Below are positions 1 through 5,881 of a stretch of 6,819 nt of DNA, in pieces. The stretch is from Clostridiales bacterium (lineage in GTDB: Bacteria; Bacillota; Clostridia; Oscillospirales; Oscillospiraceae): assembly GCA_021199695.1 (NCBI GenBank), contig JAJQHP010000270.1:1-6819 (forward strand), in the 5' to 3' direction. Within the stretch, counting starts at the first letter, position 1; each line of letters starts with the position of its first letter. The translations under genes were made by a program, and so were the position numbers. The notes beneath the pieces are model-generated. The model saw only the letters and a program-made list of their open reading frames with translations, ran no database searches and was not told the DNA's origin.

Positions 1-2751
1 GTGCTCGATCAGCTCCAGCGCCCGCCGGGGAGAGGTCAGCCCCAGATCGACGGCGGCCAGGCAGGAGATCAGGGCAAGGCCCAGATTGGTGGGAGAGGTG
101 CGCAGGGCCGCCCCGGTATCCGGCAGGGCCTGGACGTTGTCCGGGATGAGCCAGTGATACTCCGGTCGAAGCCATTGGTCGAAGTACCGCCAGATGAGCG
201 CCCCCTCGTGGAGCAGAAAGGCCCTGTCCTTTTCGGGGAGCGGTTTTGCCTTCTCCGGCGGCCTGCTCCACCGGGCAAACAGAAGGGGCGAAATCAGCCA
301 GGCGGCTCCCAAAATCAAGCCGGAAAGGCTGCCGGAAAACAGCGCCGCCAGCCCGGCTGCCTCAGCAGGCCAGAACCGGATAAGCCAGCGGACAGGGCCA
401 TTTTTCCGTCTGCCGCTCTGATCGCTGGTCACCCAGTCCAGCAAATGGCGACGGCTGACATAGGAGCGCCATAGGGCCAGAATGACAGCGGAGAGGGCCG
501 TCCAGCTCTGGACCGGCAGGAGCAGCAGCTGAGCAAGGGTGCGGAGCAGCTCCCCGGAGACGCCGGAGTAGACGCCGGAGTGGTACCGGCGAAAGCCGCC
601 TCTCCCCCGCCGCCAGAGCAGATCGGCCACAGCGGTCAGGGGACGCGTGGCAAGGGAGAGCAGGGCGACTGCCGCCGCCCAGAGAAACAGCCGTCCCCCG
701 AAACGCAGCCCCAGCAGCAGGGACAGCAGGATGGCCGGAGACACCAGAGAGCGGCGGAGGTTGTCCGCCAGCTTCCACTTTGCCACAGGGGAGATGGGGT
801 TCTCCTCCCGCTCTCCCGCCTCATTTTTTACCCGGCGGCCCAGCCGGCTCAACAGCTGCCAGTCCCCCCGTATCCAGCGGTGGCTCCGCTCCAGCCAGGA
901 GCTGACGTTCTCCGGAAAGGAGTCCATCAGCTCCGTGCGGCTGACCCAGCCGGTGCGGAGATAGCTTCCCTCCAGCAGATCGTGAGAGAGAATTTGTCCT
1001 CTGGGGAACCGTCCATCCATGCAGATACCAAAGGCCTCCACATGGAGCAGACCCTTGCCCAGAAAGCTGGCCTGGTCAAAAAGGTCGTGATACAGGTCGC
1101 TGACCGCCCCTCCGTATGGGTCCAGCCCGGCCAGGCCGCCGAACAGCCGGGCAAAGACGCTGACTGGCCGGATGGAGAGCTCCGTCTCCACCCGGGGCTG
1201 CAAGATGCCATAGCCTGCCGTCACGATCCGCCGCTCCTGGTCGATGCGGGGAATGTTCAGAGGGTGGAGCGCAGCGCCCACCAGCTCGTTCACCGCCTCC
1301 ATGGTCAGCACCGTGTCCCCGTCCAGCACCAGCAGATATTGGACCCCTGTGAGCCGTTCCCGCGCTCCGGCCAGCAGCTCCAGCTCACACCGCCGCCCCC
1401 GGAGAAGCCGGACGGTATCCAGCACCGCCCCCCGCTTGCGTTCCCGGCCCCGGTAGCGGTTTTCCCGCTTCTCCAGCACCGGCTCCCGGAACAGGAGGCA
1501 GAACTGACCCTGATACCGCTGATTCAGCCCTTCGATGCCCGCTGATGCCCGGGCGATCAACGCCCTGTCGCCGTCGTCCATGGGACGCTCCCGGTCAGGC
1601 AAGTCGGCCAGCAGACCGTATGTCACCTGTTCTCCGGCGGCGCGGTTGGCCAGAGCGTAGCGCTCCAGCTTTTGGAGCAGCTCGTCCACCGCCGTCTCTC
1701 CCGTGAACAAGGCGGCGATGACGCAGAGGGTACGGCCCTCTCTGGGGACGCCGTGGCGCAGCTCCATTCGGAATACCGGTCTGGGCGGAACCAGGCGCAG
1801 GAGCAGGAAATCCACCCCGTTTTTCACCAGCTCGGAGATGGGCAGCCAGAGCAGCAGGGCAGACCACCACGTCCCCAGGATTATACCCATCCAGAGGGCC
1901 AGGGCGGTGGTCGTCCCCAGCACCCCGCCAATATACCAGCCTGCCCTGACCCGCTCCCGCCGCTGCTGCTCCTCCTGGGGGAACAGGTAGGCTCCAATGT
2001 GGTCGCCCCGCTCCGTCCCCTGGCGGGCCAGGTCCAGCAGCTGCTGGGCGCAGGCCGTCTCGCTCATGCCCCGCTGTTTCGCCATGCGGCAGAGGGCGGC
2101 CCGGTAGTCTTGGCGGCTGTCCGCCGTCATTTTAGGATAGACACCGGAGGGGTCCTGTCGAAAGATGCCGTCCACCACGCTCAACGGCTCCAGCTCCGGC
2201 AGCAGCTCTCCCTGGTGCAGCGCCCGGAGGGAGGCGACCAGGTCCCGGAGGGGGCGTTCTAGGGCGTCCGTGGGCTCTCCCCGACCTATCAGCTCCTCCA
2301 GCTGTTCTGCACAGCTGCGCAGACTGTGGAGCAGGCCCGCCCCCAGCGCCTGGGGCAGCAGGGCAAGCTCCCTCTCGGTCAGCGGCTCCACCTCCTGAAC
2401 GCCGGAGAGAAAGGCGGTCAGGCTCTCCGGGGTCAGAGGCGTCAGTCCGGCCAGCGCCTCCCCCACCCGGAGCAGGCGAAGCTGTCGCTCCTCCCGTTGG
2501 AAGGCGGGGAGGCTTTTATGGCCCAACGTCCGCCGCAGCTCTGCGGTCTGTCGCGCCAGATAGCGGTTGTCCAGCAGCCAGGCCCGGGCAGGCTCTCCCC
2601 CCTCCGCCGTCTCCAGACGGCGGCAGACGGCCTCCAGCGCCGCCAGGTCGTCCCCGATCTGGCGGACTAAAAGACGCCCGGAAAGGGTCCCCCGGGTCAT
2701 CCAGGAGGACGCCTCCTCCTTTCCGGCCCGGCGCAGTTCGTTGTCGTTCAT
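1..2751 (-). CDS. Cyclic beta-1,2-glucan synthase-like glycosyltransferase (GT84, NdvB/ChvB type), C-terminal part outside window
   Basis: Members of this family polymerise UDP-glucose into beta-1,2-glucan at the cytoplasmic membrane and, in Proteobacteria, cyclise it. I read an open frame of 917 codons with no stop, leaving the window at its left edge. In order: a soluble helical region with LLDNRYL (59-65) and DPSGVYPKM (about 200-208), both typical of the family; hydrophobic segments at about 271-320; a GT-A domain with VLDGDTVL (Asp477 and Asp479 as the metal/UDP-binding pair), SHDLLEG (589-595) and RWIRGDWQ (625-632, the QxxRW-like motif); more membrane segments at about 671-705, 735-765 and 788-827; and the start of the glycoamylase-like domain with RTSPTN (884-889). 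Full-length relatives are about 2,800 residues and end in a GH94 phosphorylase-like domain, which would lie beyond the edge. The ATG at 2751 follows a strong ribosome binding site. The gene is divergent from the SRP operon. The family call is firm; the product (cyclic or linear glucan) is inference. Confidence 0.9.
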   Translation of the reverse strand, partial: MNDNELRRAGKEEASSWMTRGTLSGRLLVRQIGDDLAALEAVCRRLETAEGGEPARAWLLDNRYLARQTAELRRTLGHKSLPAFQREERQLRLLRVGEALAGLTPLTPESLTAFLSGVQEVEPLTERELALLPQALGAGLLHSLRSCAEQLEELIGRGEPTDALERPLRDLVASLRALHQGELLPELEPLSVVDGIFRQDPSGVYPKMTADSRQDYRAALCRMAKQRGMSETACAQQLLDLARQGTERGDHIGAYLFPQEEQQRRERVRAGWYIGGVLGTTTALALWMGIILGTWWSALLLWLPISELVKNGVDFLLLRLVPPRPVFRMELRHGVPREGRTLCVIAALFTGETAVDELLQKLERYALANRAAGEQVTYGLLADLPDRERPMDDGDRALIARASAGIEGLNQRYQGQFCLLFREPVLEKRENRYRGRERKRGAVLDTVRLLRGRRCELELLAGARERLTGVQYLLVLDGDTVLTMEAVNELVGAALHPLNIPRIDQERRIVTAGYGILQPRVETELSIRPVSVFARLFGGLAGLDPYGGAVSDLYHDLFDQASFLGKGLLHVEAFGICMDGRFPRGQILSHDLLEGSYLRTGWVSRTELMDSFPENVSSWLERSHRWIRGDWQLLSRLGRRVKNEAGEREENPISPVAKWKLADNLRRSLVSPAILLSLLLGLRFGGRLFLWAAAVALLSLATRPLTAVADLLWRRGRGGFRRYHSGVYSGVSGELLRTLAQLLLLPVQSWTALSAVILALWRSYVSRRHLLDWVTSDQSGRRKNGPVRWLIRFWPAEAAGLAALFSGSLSGLILGAAWLISPLLFARWSRPPEKAKPLPEKDRAFLLHEGALIWRYFDQWLRPEYHWLIPDNVQALPDTGAALRTSPTNLGLALISCLAAVDLGLTSPRRALELIEH

Positions 2752-2756
2752 AGTGT

Positions 2757-2763
2757 CCCTCCT
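2757..2763 (-). promoter_or_regulatory. Ribosome binding site of the glucan-synthase-like gene
   Basis: On the minus strand AGGAGGG lies 5 bases before the ATG at 2751. This near-perfect Shine-Dalgarno sequence fixes the start of the long minus-strand gene. Confidence 0.85.
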
Positions 2764-2766
2764 GTG

Positions 2767-2790
2767 AAACGCCGTGGATTGACGGCATTT
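2767..2790 (-). other. Hairpin in the 5' leader of the glucan-synthase-like gene
   Basis: In the minus-strand transcript AAATGCCGT and ACGGCGTTT can form a 9-bp helix with one U-G wobble and a 6-base loop. It ends 3 bases before the ribosome binding site. The wobble favours the minus-strand RNA, since the plus strand would have a C/A mismatch. It could influence translation initiation or mRNA stability. No known riboswitch or leader family is recognised, and the structure is short enough to arise by chance. Confidence 0.35.
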
Positions 2791-2808
2791 TTCCATTCCT
2801 CTGCTCAG

Positions 2809-2820
2809 TTTTCCCGAAAA
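2809..2820. other. 12-bp near-palindrome TTTTCCCGAAAA in the divergent spacer
   Basis: TTTTC and GAAAA are perfect inverted repeats around a CC centre, in the 184-bp spacer between the two divergent genes and about 40 bp upstream of the ylxM -35 box. Position and symmetry are compatible with a transcription-factor operator, but no specific regulator is recognised and the motif is short. Confidence 0.25.
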
Positions 2821-2857
2821 ACGAGGGGAAATACCTCAGAAATTTTGATACTGACCC

Positions 2858-2886
2858 TTGACACGAGGTCCGAAATAGTGTATAGT
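2858..2886 (+). promoter_or_regulatory. SigA-type promoter of the ylxM-ffh operon
   Basis: A perfect -35 box TTGACA (2858-2863) is followed after exactly 17 bases by the -10 box TATAGT (2881-2886, one difference from TATAAT). Transcription should start at about 2892-2894, giving a leader of roughly 43 bases before the ylxM ATG. This is the only near-consensus housekeeping promoter I see in the window. No comparably good promoter was found for the divergent minus-strand gene. Confidence 0.85.
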
Positions 2887-2890
2887 ATCC

Positions 2891-2918
2891 GCTTGTAAAG
2901 CATTGTTCCTTTACAAGC
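2891..2918. repeat. Perfect 10-bp inverted repeat at the ylxM transcription start
   Basis: GCTTGTAAAG (2891-2900) and CTTTACAAGC (2909-2918) are exact reverse complements around an 8-base centre, CATTGTTC. The first arm begins 4 bases after the -10 box, so the predicted transcription start lies inside it. It is either an operator on DNA, where a bound dimer would block initiation, or a stem-loop at the very 5' end of the mRNA. It is not an intrinsic terminator, since no T-tract follows. It ends 6 bases before the ribosome binding site of ylxM. Confidence 0.7.
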
Positions 2919-2924
2919 AGATCC

Positions 2925-2930
2925 GGGAGG
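2925..2930 (+). promoter_or_regulatory. Ribosome binding site of ylxM
   Basis: GGGAGG lies 5 bases before the ATG at 2936. It selects this ATG over an in-frame TTG at 2903, which sits within the inverted repeat and has no Shine-Dalgarno sequence before it. Confidence 0.8.
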
Positions 2931-2935
2931 CGACC

Positions 2936-3301
2936 ATGAAAGATCAGGCATTTCACATGACGATGCTGTACGATTTCTACGGCGACCTCCTGACGGAGCG
3001 GCAGAGGGAGTTTTTCGACCTCTACTACAACGAGGATCTGTCTCTGGCGGAGATCGCGGAGAATTACGGCATCACCCGCCAGGGCGTCCGGGACGTGATC
3101 GTCCGGGCGGAGGCAACCATGAACGAGTTTGAGGAAAAGACCGGCATTGTGGCCCGTTTTCTGGAGGTCCGCTCGGCTCTGGAGGAGATTGGTCAGCTGA
3201 CCGATCAGCTGGATGAGTGGAACCGGACCCGATACAGGGACCCGAAGGTGTCAGAGCTGACGGAGGCGATCCGGGAGCGGCTGTCCGGTCTGGAGGAGTA
3301 A
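2936..3301 (+). CDS. ylxM: YlxM, SRP-associated HTH protein (UPF0122 family)
   Basis: A 121-residue YlxM-family protein, almost always encoded directly before ffh in Firmicutes. The N-terminus reads LYDFYGDLLTERQREFFDLYY (residues 11-31), the family signature. It is followed by a helix-turn-helix resembling sigma-factor region 4 (about 35-58, SLAEIAENYGITRQGV) and then a charged helical tail, probably coiled. The family is thought to act with the signal recognition particle, but its role is poorly defined; nucleic-acid binding is inferred from the helix-turn-helix. The stop codon is 1 bp from the ffh ATG, and the ffh ribosome binding site lies inside the ylxM end, so the two are probably translationally coupled. 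It is the first gene of the operon, directly after the promoter and inverted repeat, so a feedback role at its own promoter is conceivable but unproven. Confidence 0.93.
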   Translation: MKDQAFHMTMLYDFYGDLLTERQREFFDLYYNEDLSLAEIAENYGITRQGVRDVIVRAEATMNEFEEKTGIVARFLEVRSALEEIGQLTDQLDEWNRTRYRDPKVSELTEAIRERLSGLEE

Positions 3302-3302
3302 T

Positions 3303-4745
3303 ATGGCGTTTGAAGGCTTGACAGAAAAGCTGAACAGTGTATTTAACCGCCTCCGGGGCAAGGGCAGCCTGACCGAGGCCGACGTCCGGGAGGCCATGCG
3401 GGAGATCCGTCTGGCGCTGCTGGAGGCCGACGTCAGCTACAAGGTGGTCAAAGACTTCGTCAAGACCTGTACGGAGCGGGCCATCGGCGCCGACGTGATG
3501 GAGTCCCTTACCCCCGGCCAGATGGTGGTCAAGATCGTCAACGAGGAGCTGATCTCCCTGATGGGAGGCGAGGCGGTCGGCCTGAACTTCTCCAAGGACG
3601 GTCCCACCGTGGTCATGATGGTGGGCCTCCAGGGCGCAGGCAAGACCACCAACGCCGCCAAGCTGGCTGGGATGTTCAAGCGGAAGGGCCGTCGGCCCCT
3701 CCTGGTAGCCTGCGACGTGTACCGTCCCGCCGCCATCAAGCAGTTGGAGGTCGTGGGTGAGCAGGTGGGCGTCCCTGTGTTCCAGATGGGCCAGATCGAC
3801 CCGGTGGACATCGCCAAAGCCGCCATCGATCACGCCAGAGAGCACTCCAACGACATCGTCTTTCTGGACACCGCCGGTCGGCTCCATGTAGACGAAAAGC
3901 TGATGGCGGAGCTGCAAAACATCAAGGCCGCCGTACAGCCGGACGAGATCATGCTGGTGGTAGACGCCATGATCGGCCAGGACGCGGTGAACGCCGCCGT
4001 GGCCTTTGACCAGGCGCTGGATCTCACCGGCGTCATGCTCACCAAGCTGGACGGCGACGCCCGGGGCGGTGCTGCCCTCTCCATCAAGGCCACCACCGGC
4101 AAGCCCATCAAGTTCGTGGGCGTAGGCGAGAAGCTGGACGCGGTGGAGGTGTTCTACCCCGACCGGATGGCCAGCCGTATCCTTGGCATGGGCGACGTGC
4201 TCTCCCTCATCGAAAAGGCCCAGAACAACCTGGACGAGAAAAAGGCCCAGGAAATGGAGGAGCGTATCCGGAAAAACCGGTTCACCCTCCAGGATTACTA
4301 CGATCAGCTGCTGGAGGTCCGGAAGATGGGCTCCATGAAGGACATTCTGGGCATGATGCCAGGTGTCAACGCCGCCCAGATCGACGAGTCCAAGCTGGAC
4401 GAGCGGGAGCTGGACCGGCTCCAGGCCATCATCCTCTCCATGACCCCCAAGGAGCGGGAGACCCCATCCATTCTCAACGCCAGCCGCCGGAAGCGGATTG
4501 CCGCCGGTGCAGGCGTGCAGGTCTCCGACGTGAACAAGCTCATCCAGCAGTATGAGATGATGCAGAAGCTCACGAAGCAGATGTCCGGGGGCAAGATACC
4601 CAAGGGGATGCGCAGACTGCTCCAGCAGATGAAGGGGATGCCCGGGATGGACGACCCGGAGACCATGCAGGCCATCGGCCAGATGCGCACCGCAGGCCCC
4701 AAGCGGCAACGGAAAAGTAACAAGCGGAAAAAGAAAAAGCGCTGA
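3303..4745 (+). CDS. ffh: Signal recognition particle GTPase Ffh (SRP54)
   Basis: Ffh binds SRP RNA and signal peptides of nascent membrane proteins and docks with the receptor FtsY to deliver ribosomes to the Sec translocon. The 480-residue length is normal. Domains: N-domain helices at 1-95; NG GTPase domain with the P-loop GLQGAGKTT (108-116), the insertion-box motif DVYRP, the G3 motif DTAGR (189-193), the G4 motif TKLDGDARGG (247-256) and the closing-loop motif GVGEKLDAVEVF; then a methionine-rich M domain from about 310, including the RNA-binding stretch SRRKRIAAGAG (394-404). The C-terminus is very basic (ends KKKKR). All key residues are present. The ribosome binding site GGAGGAG lies in the end of ylxM. 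No SRP RNA gene and no ftsY are seen in the window. Confidence 0.98.
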   Translation: MAFEGLTEKLNSVFNRLRGKGSLTEADVREAMREIRLALLEADVSYKVVKDFVKTCTERAIGADVMESLTPGQMVVKIVNEELISLMGGEAVGLNFSKDGPTVVMMVGLQGAGKTTNAAKLAGMFKRKGRRPLLVACDVYRPAAIKQLEVVGEQVGVPVFQMGQIDPVDIAKAAIDHAREHSNDIVFLDTAGRLHVDEKLMAELQNIKAAVQPDEIMLVVDAMIGQDAVNAAVAFDQALDLTGVMLTKLDGDARGGAALSIKATTGKPIKFVGVGEKLDAVEVFYPDRMASRILGMGDVLSLIEKAQNNLDEKKAQEMEERIRKNRFTLQDYYDQLLEVRKMGSMKDILGMMPGVNAAQIDESKLDERELDRLQAIILSMTPKERETPSILNASRRKRIAAGAGVQVSDVNKLIQQYEMMQKLTKQMSGGKIPKGMRRLLQQMKGMPGMDDPETMQAIGQMRTAGPKRQRKSNKRKKKKR

Positions 4746-4767
4746 ATCACGCCCTACGGCGTTATTC
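4744..4767 (+). other. Intercistronic hairpin spanning the ffh stop codon
   Basis: GAATCACGCC and GGCGTTATTC pair over 10 positions with a single mismatch around a CTAC loop. The 5' arm overlaps the TGA of ffh. No T-tract follows, so it is not a standard terminator. It could be a processing or stabilising element between ffh and the highly expressed rpsP. The 59-bp ffh-rpsP gap holds nothing else obvious apart from the rpsP ribosome binding site. Confidence 0.45.
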
Positions 4768-4804
4768 ATAAATCAAGATGAATTCATTTGGAGGTGAATG
4801 ATAA

Positions 4805-5044
4805 ATGGTTAAAATCAGACTGCGCCGCATGGGCGCAAAGAAGGCTCCCTTCTATCGTATCGTGGTGGCGGATTCCCGCTATCCCCGTGACGGCCGCTTC
4901 ATCGAGCAGCTGGGCACCTATGACCCCCTGAAGGAGCCCGCCGAGGTCAAGGTGGATGCAGAGCGCGCTCAGGCTTGGATCAAGACCGGTGCTCAGCCCA
5001 CCGACACCGTCAAGCGTCTGTTCAAGAACGCCGGCGTGCTGTGA
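4805..5044 (+). CDS. rpsP: 30S ribosomal protein S16
   Basis: A 79-residue S16, the usual length, which helps assemble and stabilise the 5' domain of 16S rRNA in the small subunit. The N-terminal [20 protein letters not shown] and the following [21 protein letters not shown] are the classic S16 signature. The C-terminal half ([18 protein letters not shown]) also matches. The start is fixed by GGAGGT at 4790-4795, 9 bases before the ATG. It follows ffh by 59 bp and precedes khpA by 22 bp, the standard Firmicutes order. Nothing is unusual in the protein. Confidence 0.98.
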   Translation: MVKIRLRRMGAKKAPFYRIVVADSRYPRDGRFIEQLGTYDPLKEPAEVKVDAERAQAWIKTGAQPTDTVKRLFKNAGVL

Positions 5045-5066
5045 TCCCCTGAGAGGAGCAACATTC

Positions 5067-5300
5067 ATGAAAGAACTCTTGGCTTACGTCGCCAAAAACC
5101 TTGTGGACAACCCGGACGCCGTCCAGGTCAACGAGGTCAGCTGCGACGGCGAGGTGGTCCTGGAACTGCGGGTCGCTCCGGAGGATATGGGCAAGGTCAT
5201 CGGCCGTCAGGGCCGGATCGCCAAGGAGCTGCGCACCATCGTGCGCTCCCTGGCCCAGCGGAGGGGCACCAGAGTCTCTGTGGAAATCATGGACGACTGA
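5067..5300 (+). CDS. khpA: KH-domain RNA-binding protein KhpA (YlqC)
   Basis: A 77-residue single KH-domain protein. The RNA-binding loop GRQG (residues 46-49) sits inside MGKVIGRQGRIAKELR, and the remainder (VVLELRVAPED before it, RVSVEIMDD after it) gives the KH fold. In streptococci and lactobacilli KhpA forms a complex with KhpB (EloR/Jag) and affects cell elongation and many transcripts; the same role here is inferred. It is preceded by a ribosome binding site (AGAGGAG, 5052-5058) and sits directly after rpsP as in Bacillus, where it is called ylqC. KhpB is not in this window. Confidence 0.95.
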   Translation: MKELLAYVAKNLVDNPDAVQVNEVSCDGEVVLELRVAPEDMGKVIGRQGRIAKELRTIVRSLAQRRGTRVSVEIMDD

Positions 5301-5320
5301 GTGAGGCAAACCGCCTCAGT
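5296..5320 (+). other. Two mutually exclusive short helices at the khpA stop codon
   Basis: TGAGGC (5302-5307) can pair with GCCTCA (5313-5318). Alternatively ACTGAG (5296-5301) can pair with CTCAGT (5315-5320). The two 6-bp helices share the 3' arm, so they exclude each other. The first base pairs of the second helix lie in the khpA end and stop codon, where a terminating ribosome would cover them. It sits immediately upstream of the terminator-like hairpin at 5329. Confidence 0.3.
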
Positions 5321-5328
5321 TGGCAAGG

Positions 5329-5361
5329 ACGCAGGGTGTTTTTACGCACTCTGCGTTTTGT
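5329..5361 (+). terminator. Terminator-like hairpin between khpA and rimM
   Basis: ACGCAGGGTG (5329-5338) pairs with CACTCTGCGT (5347-5356) over 10 positions with one G-U wobble. The loop is an 8-base T-rich sequence, and TTTTGTCGTT follows. The stem is GC-rich and the T-tract is short and interrupted, so partial termination (attenuation) is more likely than a full stop. No new promoter is obvious before rimM, so rimM-trmD probably depend on read-through. It may lower expression of the enzymes relative to S16. Confidence 0.6.
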
Positions 5362-5386
5362 CGTTATGTAGAGAGGGGATATTCAT

Positions 5387-5881
5387 ATGAAGGACTCCTA
5401 TCTGGAGGTCGGGAAGATCGTCAACACCCACGGCGTCCGGGGCGAGGTAAAGGTGGAATCCTGGTGCGATGAGCCGGAGGACCTGTGCCAGCTGGAGCAG
5501 CTTTTTGTGGGCGGCAGGCCCTTTCGCGTCCTCCACAGCCGTCTTCACGGCGCCTTTGTGCTGCTGACCCTGGAGGGGGTGGACTCCATCGACACCGCTC
5601 TGCCCCTGAAGGGCAAGGTGGTTCAGGCGGAGCGGGCGCAGTTCGAGCTGGCCGAGGGCGTCCACTTTGTAGTGGACCTGATCGGTCTGGAGGCCCGGCA
5701 CGCAGAGACCGGGGAGACGCTGGGTAAGGTGGTGGACATTCTGGAGTACCCCGCCCAGGACATCTATGTGGTGCAGGGAGAAAAACGCTACCTCATCCCG
5801 GACGTGCCCGACTTCGTCCGGGGCATCTTCGAAGAGGAGGGCTATATCCTCTTTGCCCCTCTGGAAGGGATGGAGCTGTGA
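5387..5881 (+). CDS. rimM: Ribosome maturation factor RimM
   Basis: RimM binds S19 in the head of the pre-30S subunit and assists late 16S maturation. The 164-residue protein has the N-terminal RimM barrel with the signature GKIVNTHGVRGEVKV (residues 9-23), then a linker, then the PRC-barrel domain from about 92. That domain includes LGKVVDILEYPAQDIYVV and the conserved C-terminal strand region beginning IPDVPDFV (137-144). The length is normal for the family. The ATG at 5387 has GAGGGG 8 bases upstream. Its TGA overlaps the trmD ATG by one base, so the two are likely coupled. The 86-bp gap before it holds the terminator-like hairpin rather than ylqD, the gene found at this point in Bacillus. 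Confidence 0.97.
   Translation: MKDSYLEVGKIVNTHGVRGEVKVESWCDEPEDLCQLEQLFVGGRPFRVLHSRLHGAFVLLTLEGVDSIDTALPLKGKVVQAERAQFELAEGVHFVVDLIGLEARHAETGETLGKVVDILEYPAQDIYVVQGEKRYLIPDVPDFVRGIFEEEGYILFAPLEGMEL
5865..5875 (+). promoter_or_regulatory. Ribosome binding site region deciding the trmD start
   Basis: AAGGGA and GGAG lie within the end of rimM, 10 and 5 bases before the ATG at 5881. A GTG at 5878 is in the same frame but would leave only 2 bases after GGAG, so the ATG is preferred. Confidence 0.6.

Noticed and set aside
580..1545. A 321-codon open frame on the plus strand, with others at 1-474, 1672-2262 and 2326-2670
   Set aside because: They oppose the continuous minus-strand glucan-synthase frame, which has recognisable motifs along its length. 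The products are rich in Pro, Gln and Arg with no domain.
2903..2935. An in-frame TTG start 11 codons upstream of ylxM
   Set aside because: It lies inside the inverted repeat close to the transcription start, without a ribosome binding site. The ATG at 2936 has GGGAGG at the right distance and matches the usual family N-terminus.
2516..2956. A 146-codon minus-strand frame spanning the divergent spacer
   Set aside because: It would cross the ylxM promoter and run in another frame over the start of the minus-strand gene. It has no ribosome binding site or domain.
3072..4769. A 565-codon open frame on the minus strand opposite ylxM-ffh
   Set aside because: It lies entirely opposite well-supported genes. 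Its His/Leu/Gly/Val-rich composition is what antisense reading of GC-rich codons yields, and no domain is seen. It is an artefact of codon bias.
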